Below are positions 24,608-32,364 of a stretch of 36,542 nt of DNA, piece by piece. The notes below the pieces were generated by a model. The model was given only the letters and a program-made list of their open reading frames with translations, did not search any database and was not told the DNA's origin. Each line of letters starts with the position of its first letter. The first letter of the stretch is position 1. Position numbers and translations under genes: made by a program. This DNA is from Olsenella sp. Marseille-P4559 (GTDB lineage: Bacteria > Actinomycetota > Coriobacteriia > Coriobacteriales > Atopobiaceae), in NCBI RefSeq assembly GCF_900605015.1, contig NZ_LR027573.1:634843-671384 (forward strand). The letters are read 5' to 3'.

Positions 24608-24805
24608 TTAGAAGGGGAAGAAGACAAGCGCGAGCGCAACGCCGATGCAGATCAAGGAGGCAATCCTCGCCCTGTTTTCTGCCTGGCTATAAGAATTCAC
24701 GTTCGAATCCTTTGCGACCCTGGCTGCAAAGGAAGCACGGACCTCTGCCAATAGGCCTATCCCAATGGCCACGGAAATAAGCTGCATTGCCTCTGAGATT
24801 TGCAT
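24608..24805 (-). CDS. Small membrane protein of unknown function
   Basis: Not recognised. From ATG 24805 (AGGAG lies 8 bases upstream) it has 65 residues with two hydrophobic segments, MQLISVAIGIGLLAEV and RIASLICIGVALALVFFPF, separated by a charged loop. The frame continues upstream to a TTG at 24880 and would add a third hydrophobic stretch (YALVPLVLGVGAYALSG), so it may be a truncated larger protein. It lies between the isomerase and kinase genes on the same strand, with 23 bases to the kinase start. Confidence 0.5.
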   Translation of the reverse strand: MQISEAMQLISVAIGIGLLAEVRASFAARVAKDSNVNSYSQAENRARIASLICIGVALALVFFPF

Positions 24806-24902
24806 CGTCATCTCTCCTGATAAGGCATATGCGCCGACGCCTAAAACCAATGGCACCAGCGCATAGCGTCTCGCGAACAACAGACTAGGTGTCAGTCAGC
24901 TT

Positions 24903-25571
24903 CTACTCGGCAAGCTCCTTAACAAGCGCCTCAAGCTCCGGATTCTGGCAGTTTGCATAGAAGCAATCGAGGAAATGGCCCGTAAGAGCCGCCTGCACCA
25001 TTTCGGGGTCAAGAGCGCGAATGATGTCGGGAAGCGGCTTTGCGACGCGCTTCTTCACGTCATCGAGGAGCCTGACGTTGCGGTTCTGCGATTCCTTGCG
25101 GTCAGCGGGATAGCCCATGCCCTTCGGCGAGCTGAATGCCCTTGTAAAGATGTTCTCGAGGTTAATCTCTGCGCCCCAGCCAAATCCCTTTGCGTACGGG
25201 ATTGAAAGAGCGTTCCCATCATTGATCTGGAGGAACAGATACGCATCCGTCGGCTCGATGCAGTAGCCGCAGACAACACCCGGATACATGTTGCAGCTCA
25301 TGAGAGCTCCCTGGCCAGTGCCGCAGCCCGTCACAACGAAGTCAACGGCCTTCGAGTTGAGCAGAAGGGCAGCCTGGATGCCAATATGCAGATAGGTCAG
25401 GCGCGGATTCTCGGGAGTGTAGTCCGACGGCAGATCGTTCGGATTGTCAACCTGCTGCATGCCCGTGTTGTAGACCGTGTGACCAAGAGGCTCGACTACT
25501 TTCTTGAGCGTCGAAAGAATGAGCCCGTTCTTGGATGCTTGCGAAAACTCGTTAATCAGTGCGATCTTCAT
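24903..25571 (-). CDS. RpiB/LacA/LacB-family sugar-phosphate isomerase
   Basis: A 222-residue protein starting MKIALINEFSQASKNGLILS at ATG 25571 behind GAGG. RpiB/LacAB features are VDFVVTGCGTGQGALMSCNM and QINDGNALSIPYAKGFGWG, corresponding to the family's Cys/GTG and NDxN loops. It is longer than classic RpiB (about 150) because of a C-terminal helical extension. LacAB enzymes isomerise galactose-6-phosphate to tagatose-6-phosphate. Here the next genes are a kinase and an aldolase, so an aldose-ketose isomerisation of the PTS product is expected. The exact sugar is not predictable. Confidence 0.82.
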   Translation of the reverse strand: MKIALINEFSQASKNGLILSTLKKVVEPLGHTVYNTGMQQVDNPNDLPSDYTPENPRLTYLHIGIQAALLLNSKAVDFVVTGCGTGQGALMSCNMYPGVVCGYCIEPTDAYLFLQINDGNALSIPYAKGFGWGAEINLENIFTRAFSSPKGMGYPADRKESQNRNVRLLDDVKKRVAKPLPDIIRALDPEMVQAALTGHFLDCFYANCQNPELEALVKELAE

Positions 25572-25597
25572 TGTCTGTCCTGCCTCCTCGTGCGTTT

Positions 25598-26527
25598 TCA
25601 GAATGAGGGGTGCGGCACAGCTGTGTCGCACCCTTGTAAGGCCCATTCCTTCGAATCCGAATAGGCTCCGCCATAAACGTATTGGTCATTGGAACCGATA
25701 ATGTGAATGTAGTCCTTGACGAACTTCTTTACACCTGCCTCGGCTGCAATCTGCAGGGCCATGAAATCAGCCTTCGGATCGTCAGCCAGAAGATCAGTCA
25801 TGGCATCTTTTGCAGCGTGGAACGCATCGGTGCAGACATTGATCTTGTTGATGCCCCCCGCAACCGCCTTGCGGAGATTCTCCTCTCCCGACCCAGAGCC
25901 GCCATGAAGCACAAGCGGCATCTGGAGTTCATCCTTGAGCTCAGCAAGGCGATTGAAATCGAGGATGGGCACATATCCCTTCGGATAATTGCCGTGAGCA
26001 GTACCAATGGCTACGGCAAGGGCATCGACCTTCGTGCGATCAACGAACTCGCGTGCCTGCGCAACGTCGGTGTACATGTCATCAGTGCGCCCGTCGCCAT
26101 CGGCAGCCTGGCCGACATGGCCGAGCTCCGCCTCGACGGAAATGCCCATCGGATGCGCAAGGCTGACGACAGTCGAGGTCTCCTTGATATTCTCCTCAAG
26201 GGGAAGAGAAGAGGCGTCAATCATGACATTCGTGAATCCGGCCTGGATTGCACGGATTTCGTCTTCGAGCTTGGAACCATGATCGAGATTGTAGGCTACA
26301 GGCACGGTAGCCTTGTTTGCAAGCTCCCTAACGACCGGAACAATCTCGTCAAGATGTGCATGCTTTGCAATCTGTCCTGGACCCATCTGGACGATGATTG
26401 GCGAGCGCTCCTCTTCAGCCGCCGTAATCACGGCACGCACCATTTCGATGTTGATGCTGTTCACCGCCATGACGCCGTAGATGCGTTCGTTTGCATGATC
26501 GAGGATGCTCTTCATAGAAACTAGCAT
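25598..26527 (-). CDS. Class II (zinc) ketose-bisphosphate-type aldolase
   Basis: A 309-residue class II aldolase of the FbaA/GatY/IolJ group. Metal and catalytic elements are in VAYNLDHGSKLEDEIRAI, GISVEAELGHVGQ, VAIGTAHGNYPKG, VLHGGSGSGEENL and INKINVCTD. Start at ATG 26527 (MLVSMKSILDHANERIYGVM); ATG 26515 is an alternative. It cleaves a phosphorylated ketose or keto acid to DHAP and an aldehyde. With an IolC-type kinase as a partner an IolJ-like role (2-deoxy-5-keto-gluconate 6-phosphate cleavage) is possible. With the isomerase, a tagatose-bisphosphate-like role is equally possible. It lies 26 bases before the isomerase. Confidence 0.87.
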   Translation of the reverse strand: MLVSMKSILDHANERIYGVMAVNSINIEMVRAVITAAEEERSPIIVQMGPGQIAKHAHLDEIVPVVRELANKATVPVAYNLDHGSKLEDEIRAIQAGFTNVMIDASSLPLEENIKETSTVVSLAHPMGISVEAELGHVGQAADGDGRTDDMYTDVAQAREFVDRTKVDALAVAIGTAHGNYPKGYVPILDFNRLAELKDELQMPLVLHGGSGSGEENLRKAVAGGINKINVCTDAFHAAKDAMTDLLADDPKADFMALQIAAEAGVKKFVKDYIHIIGSNDQYVYGGAYSDSKEWALQGCDTAVPHPSF

Positions 26528-26581
26528 GAGCCTGAACTCTCTCTTCCTCTTTGAGGTTGAATCAGCCTTTGGGGCCTCGGG

Positions 26582-27685
26582 TTAGAAGTCGATGTCGAGG
26601 TCAACAATCTCTTCCTCGGCGCCCTCCTCTTCGGCCTGCTTCTTCTTGATGATTGCGTAGATAACGCCGGTGACCAGAGAGCCAACAACAAGAGCGACAA
26701 CAGCCCAAAGCGGATTCGCCATCATCGGGAATACAAAGATTCCGCCGTGGCCAGCAACAGATTCGACGCCCATGCCAACTGCGATAGCGCCAGCAACTCC
26801 CGAACCGATCATGGAAGCAGGAATGAAGCGCAGGGGATCTGCCGCAGCGAAGGGAAGAACGCCCTCTGTAATGAAGCAAAGGCCCATCGGGAATGCAGTG
26901 ATAGCCGTATCACGCTCTGCCTGGCTGAACTTGTCCTTGGCAATGAGGCTTGCAATGAAGACGCCGCAAGGAGGGGTCATGCCACCGATGATCTTTGCAG
27001 ACATGGGACCATAGACGCCATCGGCACCGAGACCATTTGCAGCCATAGAAGCTGTCTTGTTGACAACACCGCCCATATCGAAGCCCATGCATGCTCCAAT
27101 GACCGCGCCGATGACTGCCTTGGAGCCGCCATTGAGAGAGATAATCCAGCCCTCAAAAGCGGTCATGATAGATGCCAGTGGACGAACGATGAAGCAGAGG
27201 AATATGCCCCCACATACAAGAGTGGAAATAACGGGGATGATGAATACCGGCATGAGGCCGACGGCCCACTTGGGAAGCTTCCACGTCTTCATCCAGAGGA
27301 CGAAATAGCCGATAACGAAGCCCATCAGAAGGCCGCCGAGGAAGCCGGCCTTAGACATTGCGGATGTATAGCCAATAATGAATCCAGGAACGATGCCGGG
27401 GCGTTCCGCAATGGCATAGGCAATGCCTGCCGTAAGAACTGCTACTGCGAAATTCATCGCGTAGGTACCCAGCATGCTGATGCCCCACCAGAAGCCCTGC
27501 CATGTAAACGGCTCCATGCCAGAAAATGGTGTTGCCCAGCCCGTAGTGTCATAGAGCGAGCCGATGGTGTAGCCGCCGAAGCCCTTCGCCAGAGCGCCGA
27601 GAATGCCACCTGCAACAACCATGGGAATCATGTATGAAATGCCCGTCATGACCGGCTTCTGAATCTCGAACTTCTTCTCTGCCAT
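26582..27685 (-). CDS. PTS fructose-family EIIC permease
   Basis: A 367-residue membrane permease of the fructose/mannitol EIIC type, starting MAEKKFEIQKPVMTGISYMI at ATG 27685 behind GGGAGGAG. It has many hydrophobic segments and the conserved IIGGMTPPCGVFIASLIAKD, PMGLCFITEGVLPFAAADPL and SVAGHGGIFVFP. The C-terminus is a short acidic tail. It works with separate IIB (27744) and IIA (28094) proteins encoded just upstream to import and phosphorylate the operon's sugar. Single-domain IIA, IIB and IIC genes are typical of fructose-like (Frv/Frw/FrwBC-type) systems rather than the fused FruA. Confidence 0.93.
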   Translation of the reverse strand: MAEKKFEIQKPVMTGISYMIPMVVAGGILGALAKGFGGYTIGSLYDTTGWATPFSGMEPFTWQGFWWGISMLGTYAMNFAVAVLTAGIAYAIAERPGIVPGFIIGYTSAMSKAGFLGGLLMGFVIGYFVLWMKTWKLPKWAVGLMPVFIIPVISTLVCGGIFLCFIVRPLASIMTAFEGWIISLNGGSKAVIGAVIGACMGFDMGGVVNKTASMAANGLGADGVYGPMSAKIIGGMTPPCGVFIASLIAKDKFSQAERDTAITAFPMGLCFITEGVLPFAAADPLRFIPASMIGSGVAGAIAVGMGVESVAGHGGIFVFPMMANPLWAVVALVVGSLVTGVIYAIIKKKQAEEEGAEEEIVDLDIDF

Positions 27686-27743
27686 AAGAACTCCTCCCTT
27701 CTTTCTCCTTTTGCTTTGCGCTTGCACGCTCAAAACACAACAA

Positions 27744-28052
27744 TCACTCGTTGAGCTTCTTCTCAATCGTTGCAATGAGACTCTTCGGGCTCTTCATTGC
27801 GACCTTGATGGGAATATCGACGACACGCTTGCCCTTGAAGCGGCTCTTGTCTACCGCAATGTCATGGCAGATGATTACAACGTCAGCATCGCGGACCTCA
27901 TCTTCCGCAAGCACATTCTCTGCGCCGATCGTGCCCTGCGTCTCAATCTTGCACTGATGCCCTGCGGCTTCGGCGGCCTCCTGGATCTTCTGCGCGACAA
28001 TATACGTATGCGCAATTCCGGCTGTGCAAGCAGTTACTCCGACAATCTTCAT
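27744..28052 (-). CDS. PTS fructose-family EIIB
   Basis: A small cytoplasmic phosphocarrier, about 102 residues from ATG 28052 (MKIVGVTACTAGIAHTYIVA); ATG 28061 is a possible alternative. The phosphorylated Cys is in VTACTAGIAHTY. The rest, with HQCKIETQGTIGAENVLAED and DVVIICHDIAVDKSRF, matches fructose-type IIB. It receives phosphate from the IIA encoded upstream and passes it to the sugar bound by the IIC encoded downstream. Confidence 0.93.
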   Translation of the reverse strand: MKIVGVTACTAGIAHTYIVAQKIQEAAEAAGHQCKIETQGTIGAENVLAEDEVRDADVVIICHDIAVDKSRFKGKRVVDIPIKVAMKSPKSLIATIEKKLNE

Positions 28053-28093
28053 GACGCTCATCCTCTCTCGAACCCCACCAGTGCCGTCATTCG

Positions 28094-28552
28094 CTATTTC
28101 GTAAGGACGTCTATCAGCTCCTCCTTTGATCCGACATGCTGAAGCTTGTCAATGACTCCAACGCTCCCCAAACGCCTAGCAAGTTCAGCTTCCGCCTGAA
28201 GCTTGGTCGTATACGTTCCGGAGTTCTCCGCACCGTGAATGCAGAACAAGAAGATGAGAGTTACCGGCTCATCGTCGTAGCTCTCCCACTCGATCATCGA
28301 GGACGCTCTGCCAATCGCGATTCCGATCCTCTTGGCATGAGAGCTAATGCCATGGGGAATCGCGATGTGGTCCCCCATGCCGGTGATGCCTTCAGCCTCG
28401 CGTGCATATATATCAGACACGAATCCTTCTACGTCATCTATGTAGCCATGAGCCAAAAGCAGCTTCGAGAGCTCACGAAGCACCTCACCCTTTGTCGTTG
28501 CTTTGAGATCAAGCTCGACGATGTCTTCATCGAGTAATTCTTCAAGTTCCAT
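28094..28552 (-). CDS. PTS fructose/mannitol-type EIIA, first gene of the operon
   Basis: A 152-residue IIA protein starting MELEELLDEDIVELDLKATT at ATG 28552 behind GGGAGG. The phosphohistidine is in GMGDHIAIPHGIS, preceded by the typical EVLRELSKLLLAHGYIDD helix and AREAEGITGMG. It receives phosphate from HPr. It is the first gene of the minus-strand operon that continues to 18647, directly downstream of the AT-rich control region. Confidence 0.93.
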   Translation of the reverse strand: MELEELLDEDIVELDLKATTKGEVLRELSKLLLAHGYIDDVEGFVSDIYAREAEGITGMGDHIAIPHGISSHAKRIGIAIGRASSMIEWESYDDEPVTLIFLFCIHGAENSGTYTTKLQAEAELARRLGSVGVIDKLQHVGSKEELIDVLTK

Positions 28553-28625
28553 CGCCTTGCCTCCCGCCTGTTTCAGCTCGCGATCATTACTATCAGCTGT
28601 TTGCACATCACGGGAAGCACGCCGT

Positions 28626-28931
28626 AGGCAGGCGGTATATTTTCGTTCGTAAACGGTTATTAAATACTAGAGAAGCCCGTTATCTTAGGCTTAAAGAATC
28701 TAATAATTATGCCTATTAGCCCTTTTATCTGCTATTTTATCATTATCAAAGAATTCGTACTTAAAAATACAAGATTGTGAGCTGAGGATAATATCGAAGA
28801 TATCGTCTTTTTAAACCTTATTTTCTTATGTTTTCTTTCGTTTTCTATAATTCATTGGAGGATGCCAAGGTCAGCGCATTTAATTTCTACGATTCCACTG
28901 AAACGAAAGTGATTCCGAAAGGAGCAAGTAA
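28626..28931. promoter_or_regulatory. AT-rich divergent control region with DeoR-type motifs
   Basis: This stretch is far more AT-rich than its surroundings and has no gene. CTTTCGTTTTC (28835-28845) is inverted as GAAACGAAAG (28900-28909), and a related TTTCGTTCGTAAACG (28641-28655), which contains the inverted pair CGTT/AACG, lies nearer the EIIA gene. TTTCGTTT-type repeats are bound by several DeoR-family repressors, and the operon encodes one at 19653. The region would control the operon on the left and the dehydrogenase fragment on the right. I could not fix -35/-10 boxes. Confidence 0.55.
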
Positions 28932-29171
28932 ATGGAATATGAAGAGGTGTTCAGCCTTGAGGACAAGGTCGCTCTTGCGACCGGGGCATCGCATGGCATT
29001 GGTTTCACAATTGCGTCTGCGCTTGGCGAGGCCGGCGCAAACGTCGCATTCAACCGTCGTAACGAGGAGCATCTATCCAGGGCTCTTGGGCAGCACCGCA
29101 GTGAGGGAATCGATGCGGCCGGCTCTATCTTGGAAAGATGCCTAGGCCGGATAAGCAACCCTAGCGCATAA
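28932..29171 (+). pseudogene. Short-chain dehydrogenase, N-terminal fragment (gluconate 5-dehydrogenase-like)
   Basis: Starts MEYEEVFSLEDKVALATGAS at ATG 28932 behind AAAGGAG. It has the cofactor-binding TGASHGIGFTIASALGEAGA of short-chain dehydrogenases, most like gluconate 5-dehydrogenase (IdnO). Homology ends near residue 62, then about 17 unrelated residues precede the stop. The catalytic Ser-Tyr-Lys part is absent, so it cannot be active. It is divergent from the fructose-type PTS operon and shares its control region, so it probably once belonged to that pathway. Confidence 0.75.
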
Positions 29172-29220
29172 CATAGTCCCCAGGAGCGGTTAGCTGCCAA
29201 AAGCAATCTATAGGAGTCCT

Positions 29221-30069
29221 ATGGTGCGCCTCATATTCTCTGACCTGGACGATACATTCCTTGCAAGCGACAAGACCATACCGTACCCAAACCGCCAGAT
29301 GCTCGAGAAAGCCGCGGCAAGAGGCATCCAGTTCGTTCCCTGCACCGGCAGAAACATGAACGGCATCCCGCCCGCGCTTGCAGAGTACGAGTGCGTGCAT
29401 TATGCCGTATGCTGCAACGGTGCCCTTGTTGCGGATCTCGACCATGGAAAGATCCTCCACGAGATAGATATCGAGAAGGAGGAAGTCCATCGCCTTTTCG
29501 ACGCGCTCAAGGACCTGCCCATCACCTTCGACCTCTTCGCAGATGGCCATGTCCTGACCGCACAAGACCGCTGGCACCATCTCGACGAGATTCCCGTGAC
29601 CGAGGCGACGCGCGCCCATATCAAGGAGGTCAGGACCTGCTACCTAGGAACGACCAGCAGCATGATCGATGCTGCAGGGCGTATCTGCCGTATCAACATC
29701 TTTTATCTCGACGACGGGACCAGAGACAAGGTCTGGAAGGCCGTGGATTCCTTCCCTGACCTCATCAGGGCATCCTCCCAGCCCTGCAATGTGGAAGTCA
29801 CCAAGGTTGGAGCGGACAAGGGAGCAGGACTTCTCTGGCTCGCATCCTATCTGGGCGTGCCAAGAGAAGAGACCGTAGCCTTCGGAGACTCAAGCAACGA
29901 CATCGCCATGCTCAAGGCGACAGGAGACGGTGTCGCCGTTGCAAACGCACGACCTGAATGCCTGGCCGCAGCAGACCACACTGCCCCTGAGAACAGCAAC
30001 GGTGGCGTCGGGCTCTACATGGAGGAGCTCTTCAAGAGACAGCCGCGAGAGATCGGATATCGACGCTGA
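29221..30069 (+). CDS. Cof-type HAD-superfamily phosphatase
   Basis: A 282-residue HAD hydrolase of the Cof (type IIB cap) group, starting MVRLIFSDLDDTFLASDKTI at ATG 29221 behind ATAGGAG. Motif I is DLDDT (nucleophile Asp then Asp), motif II is in FVPCTGRN, the Lys of motif III is in VTKVGADKGAGLL, and motif IV is VAFGDSSNDIAMLKATG. Members dephosphorylate sugar phosphates or flavin/pyridoxal phosphates. Substrate unknown. It follows the truncated dehydrogenase on the same strand. Confidence 0.9.
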   Translation: MVRLIFSDLDDTFLASDKTIPYPNRQMLEKAAARGIQFVPCTGRNMNGIPPALAEYECVHYAVCCNGALVADLDHGKILHEIDIEKEEVHRLFDALKDLPITFDLFADGHVLTAQDRWHHLDEIPVTEATRAHIKEVRTCYLGTTSSMIDAAGRICRINIFYLDDGTRDKVWKAVDSFPDLIRASSQPCNVEVTKVGADKGAGLLWLASYLGVPREETVAFGDSSNDIAMLKATGDGVAVANARPECLAAADHTAPENSNGGVGLYMEELFKRQPREIGYRR

Positions 30070-30230
30070 AGTATTCCGTGTTCCCCTGGTTCAGGAAGTT
30101 GTTGTATATCTATCGCGACGGTATTCCGCACACGAGCGGCAACGCAGCAAGCCAGACAGGGTCATTCTGCATATGAATGGGGTGCCGCACCATGTGCAGC
30201 ATCCCATTTCGTTACTTGCCGTTTCCCTAT

Positions 30231-30563
30231 CTACTGCTTCAGAAGCCCCACTCCGTCATGCCATGCCTTTCCGACTTCCTCGCCGACGACCCGGTAGCCG
30301 TTGGCAGAAGAATCGAAGATGGTGTGACGGAGCTTGTCCAAGCCGACATGCCCATACGTCAGGATGCTCTCATCAGCCCGCTCGGCCACGACCTTGTCGG
30401 TGGGCATCCCGTGCTCATCATCGGAGAGTTCGACCGTGCATTCAGGCGTGAGCGGATGCTCCTCGACGGCCGAGACATCCACATGGGCACCCTTGTGGAC
30501 ATGCGCGTTAGCTTGATCAACCTTGTTCTCTCTGGCCTTCCCGGCAATGCCGAAGTAACCCGC
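30231..30563 (-). other. Unrecognised minus-strand reading frame, possibly a gene remnant
   Basis: On the minus strand a frame ends at TAG 30231 with codon use like the local genes; the segment from GYFGIAGKARENKVDQANAH to EEVGKAWHDGVGLLKQ is plausible protein. I do not recognise a family. The frame continues upstream into the plus-strand gene at 30721, and no start with a ribosome binding site is obvious, so it may be a 5'-truncated remnant. A plus-strand frame over the same bases is less convincing. Bases 30070-30230 before it also hold no recognisable gene. Confidence 0.3.
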
Positions 30564-30720
30564 CCCCCAAGAAGGGGCAATCCCTCCTCTTTCGCACTGC
30601 GCCAATGAAATACGGGCGATCGGCGTTCCATCTTGTGGGAGGCGGGAGGAATTGGAGACACCAATGCATAGGGCGGGCCGGTACGGCAATACGTTTCCTG
30701 AGAGGACTGGAGGCAGGGAC

Positions 30721-31014
30721 ATGGGAAGCAGGAAACGCTCAGCACGCGCAAAGGAGAGGGCGAGGTTCCTCTCCGGTCTTGGCGGCATGGACGATGTCTT
30801 TGCCGAGGAGGAGGCGCATCAGCGCAAGGCTGAAGACGAGAAGGAAGAAGCCCGCCTCATGAAGGCCTGCCTCTCGAAGCAACGCTATGCAACGCGCCAG
30901 GAGGCAGAAGAGACCGCTGCGCTCTGTGCCCAGCATGGAACCCATGGCCTTGCGGTCTACCGGTGTTCCCATTGCGGAGGGTGGCATCTCACGTCGCATC
31001 CGTGGAAAGACTGA
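30721..31014 (+). CDS. Small protein with C-terminal CxxC-GGWH motif
   Basis: A 97-residue protein starting MGSRKRSARAKERARFLSGL at ATG 30721 behind GGAGG. The middle is highly charged and probably helical (EEEAHQRKAEDEKEEARLMK). The end has KQRYATRQEAEETAALCAQH and YRCSHCGGWHLTSHPW. The CxxCGGWHLT ending recurs in small uncharacterised bacterial and phage proteins and suggests a metal-binding knuckle with Cys and His ligands. Function unknown. Confidence 0.65.
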   Translation: MGSRKRSARAKERARFLSGLGGMDDVFAEEEAHQRKAEDEKEEARLMKACLSKQRYATRQEAEETAALCAQHGTHGLAVYRCSHCGGWHLTSHPWKD

Positions 31015-31209
31015 CCTTTGCATAGGACCGCCGCCGCAGCATAGTGCCTGCATGGCGGCCACCAGGACACCTTCGCCAAACCCTCCGTCTGCAGACATCA
31101 AGGGCAAATGCACCCGGTTTTATCTGCATGGATTTCTTTTCTGCCAGAAGGGGCAGAACCGACCTTGCTGGGCATCTGGACATCGCACGGCCTCTGGCAA
31201 AGATGGAAT

Positions 31210-31605
31210 CTATTTCGTGATGTAACGGTAGGTATCCCCCACCTGGACGAACTCGATTGGCGCATCGGTGCCAATCGCCTCTGCCAACCACGTCGGGGCA
31301 TAGCGCATGCCAAGCTCCTCGCAGTTGAAGTGGCCCATCTCGAGGATTGCCTTGTGGGCTCCCAGGGTTGCCGCATCCTTCACATACTGCGTAAGCGTGA
31401 AGTCGCAGATCTCGAAGGGAACGAAGACGTTCACGTTTCTGGCCTCGCAAGGATGTCTGCATCCATCCTGTCGCCCATCGCATGGCTCGAGAGCCAGATG
31501 CGACTGACGGGCATCGAGGTTGCCGACACAGCGCAGGCCATCGAGATGAAGGGCATCGATGAAGAGTTCCGCAAGCTCTCTCGGCGTCGTCTCGGGAATT
31601 TCGAA
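31210..31605 (-). pseudogene. Nif3-like (DUF34) metal-binding protein, 5'-truncated
   Basis: Reads as the C-terminal part of a Nif3-family protein, a hexameric two-metal fold sometimes annotated as GTP cyclohydrolase 1 type 2. RFEIPETTPRELAELFIDAL starts at the junction near 31605; ILEMGHFNCEELGMRYAPTW carries the conserved H and E of the metal site. Between about 31440 and 31515 the correct sequence (VSRIWLSSHAMGDRMDADIL) is in another frame, so two compensating shifts are needed. Ends at TAG 31210. The N-terminal half and its metal ligands are missing. Confidence 0.7.
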
Positions 31606-31848
31606 GCGCTGGCGCTGGCCAGGGACGGCAAATACGATGAGGCGAAGGCCAGGCTCGAGGCTGCGGACAAGGCACAGCTTACGGCCCACAACCTCCAGAC
31701 GGAGCTTCTCCAGAAGGAGGCATCGGGCGACCACACGCCGGTTGATGTGTTTCTTGTCCATGCACAGGACCATCTGATGTGCGCGATGCTCGCTGTCGAG
31801 CTCATCAAGGAGATGGTGTATCTCTACGAGTGCAAGCGGGATCGCTAG
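31600..31848 (+). pseudogene. PTS lactose/cellobiose-type EIIA, 5'-truncated
   Basis: The frame from about 31600 reads EALALARDGKYDEAKARLEA, then QLTAHNLQTELLQKEASGD and VFLVHAQDHLMCAMLAVELI, ending at TAG 31848. HAQDHLM, with the phosphohistidine, is the signature of EIIA-Lac. The first helix (about 20-25 residues) is absent: homology stops at the junction where the headless Nif3-like gene begins on the other strand. No IIB or IIC of this type is nearby. It is followed by a strong terminator. Confidence 0.78.
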
Positions 31849-31867
31849 GGATTCCGCACAATCTGAG

Positions 31868-31901
31868 GGCGCGCAGGGCATAAGGCCTGCGCGCCTTCTT
31901 T
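31868..31901 (+). terminator. Terminator after the EIIA-Lac fragment
   Basis: A perfect 10-bp stem, GGCGCGCAGG (31868-31877) with CCTGCGCGCC (31886-31895), an 8-base interior (GCATAAGG), then TTCTTTCAT. It is 19 bases after the EIIA-Lac stop. Confidence 0.8.
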
Positions 31902-32015
31902 CATATCTCGGCATGTTGATTCCCGTCTGGCTGAATGAGACTCCGTCCGGATCAGGCAGTACGGCAGGGTATAGGTTTGCTGTCCAGGTACTTGCCATGC
32001 AGAGGGAGACAGCGG

Positions 32016-32255
32016 ATGGAGACAGTCCTCGCGTTTCTCAAAGACACCTTCATGCCTGCAACCCTTCTGCCGGAAGGTCAGGGCTGGCCGGGGCATCTCG
32101 TCCCCCATGCCCTTGGCATCCTCGGTATCTGGGTCCTCATGCACAAGCTGTATGGGAAGCTGCACGGAATCGAGAAGGCCGCATATCCCCTGCTTGGAGG
32201 CTTAATTTATGCCGAATGCTGCAAACGCCTCATTAACAATTCGGCCCTTTCTTGA
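32016..32255 (+). CDS. Small hypothetical protein, possibly membrane-associated
   Basis: A 79-residue frame starting METVLAFLKDTFMPATLLPE at ATG 32016, behind AGAGGGAG. It has one moderately hydrophobic stretch (LVPHALGILGIWVLMHKLYG) and a second weaker one (AAYPLLGGLIYAECC). I do not recognise it. It precedes the DUF969 gene on the same strand by 109 bases and could be part of that unit or unrelated. Confidence 0.45.
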   Translation: METVLAFLKDTFMPATLLPEGQGWPGHLVPHALGILGIWVLMHKLYGKLHGIEKAAYPLLGGLIYAECCKRLINNSALS

Positions 32256-32364
32256 TGAGATTGTGAAGTACTGGGATACTTGCCTCTCGTAACTGATGGT
32301 GGTGGTATCCGGAAGGCAGGTGCCTTCTGCTTCTTGGGTACTGTCTTCGCGAGAAAGGGTACAG

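Noticed and set aside
25682-26524. Plus-strand frame opposite the class II aldolase
   Set aside because: Antisense shadow with no ribosome binding site; the aldolase metal motifs are intact on the minus strand.
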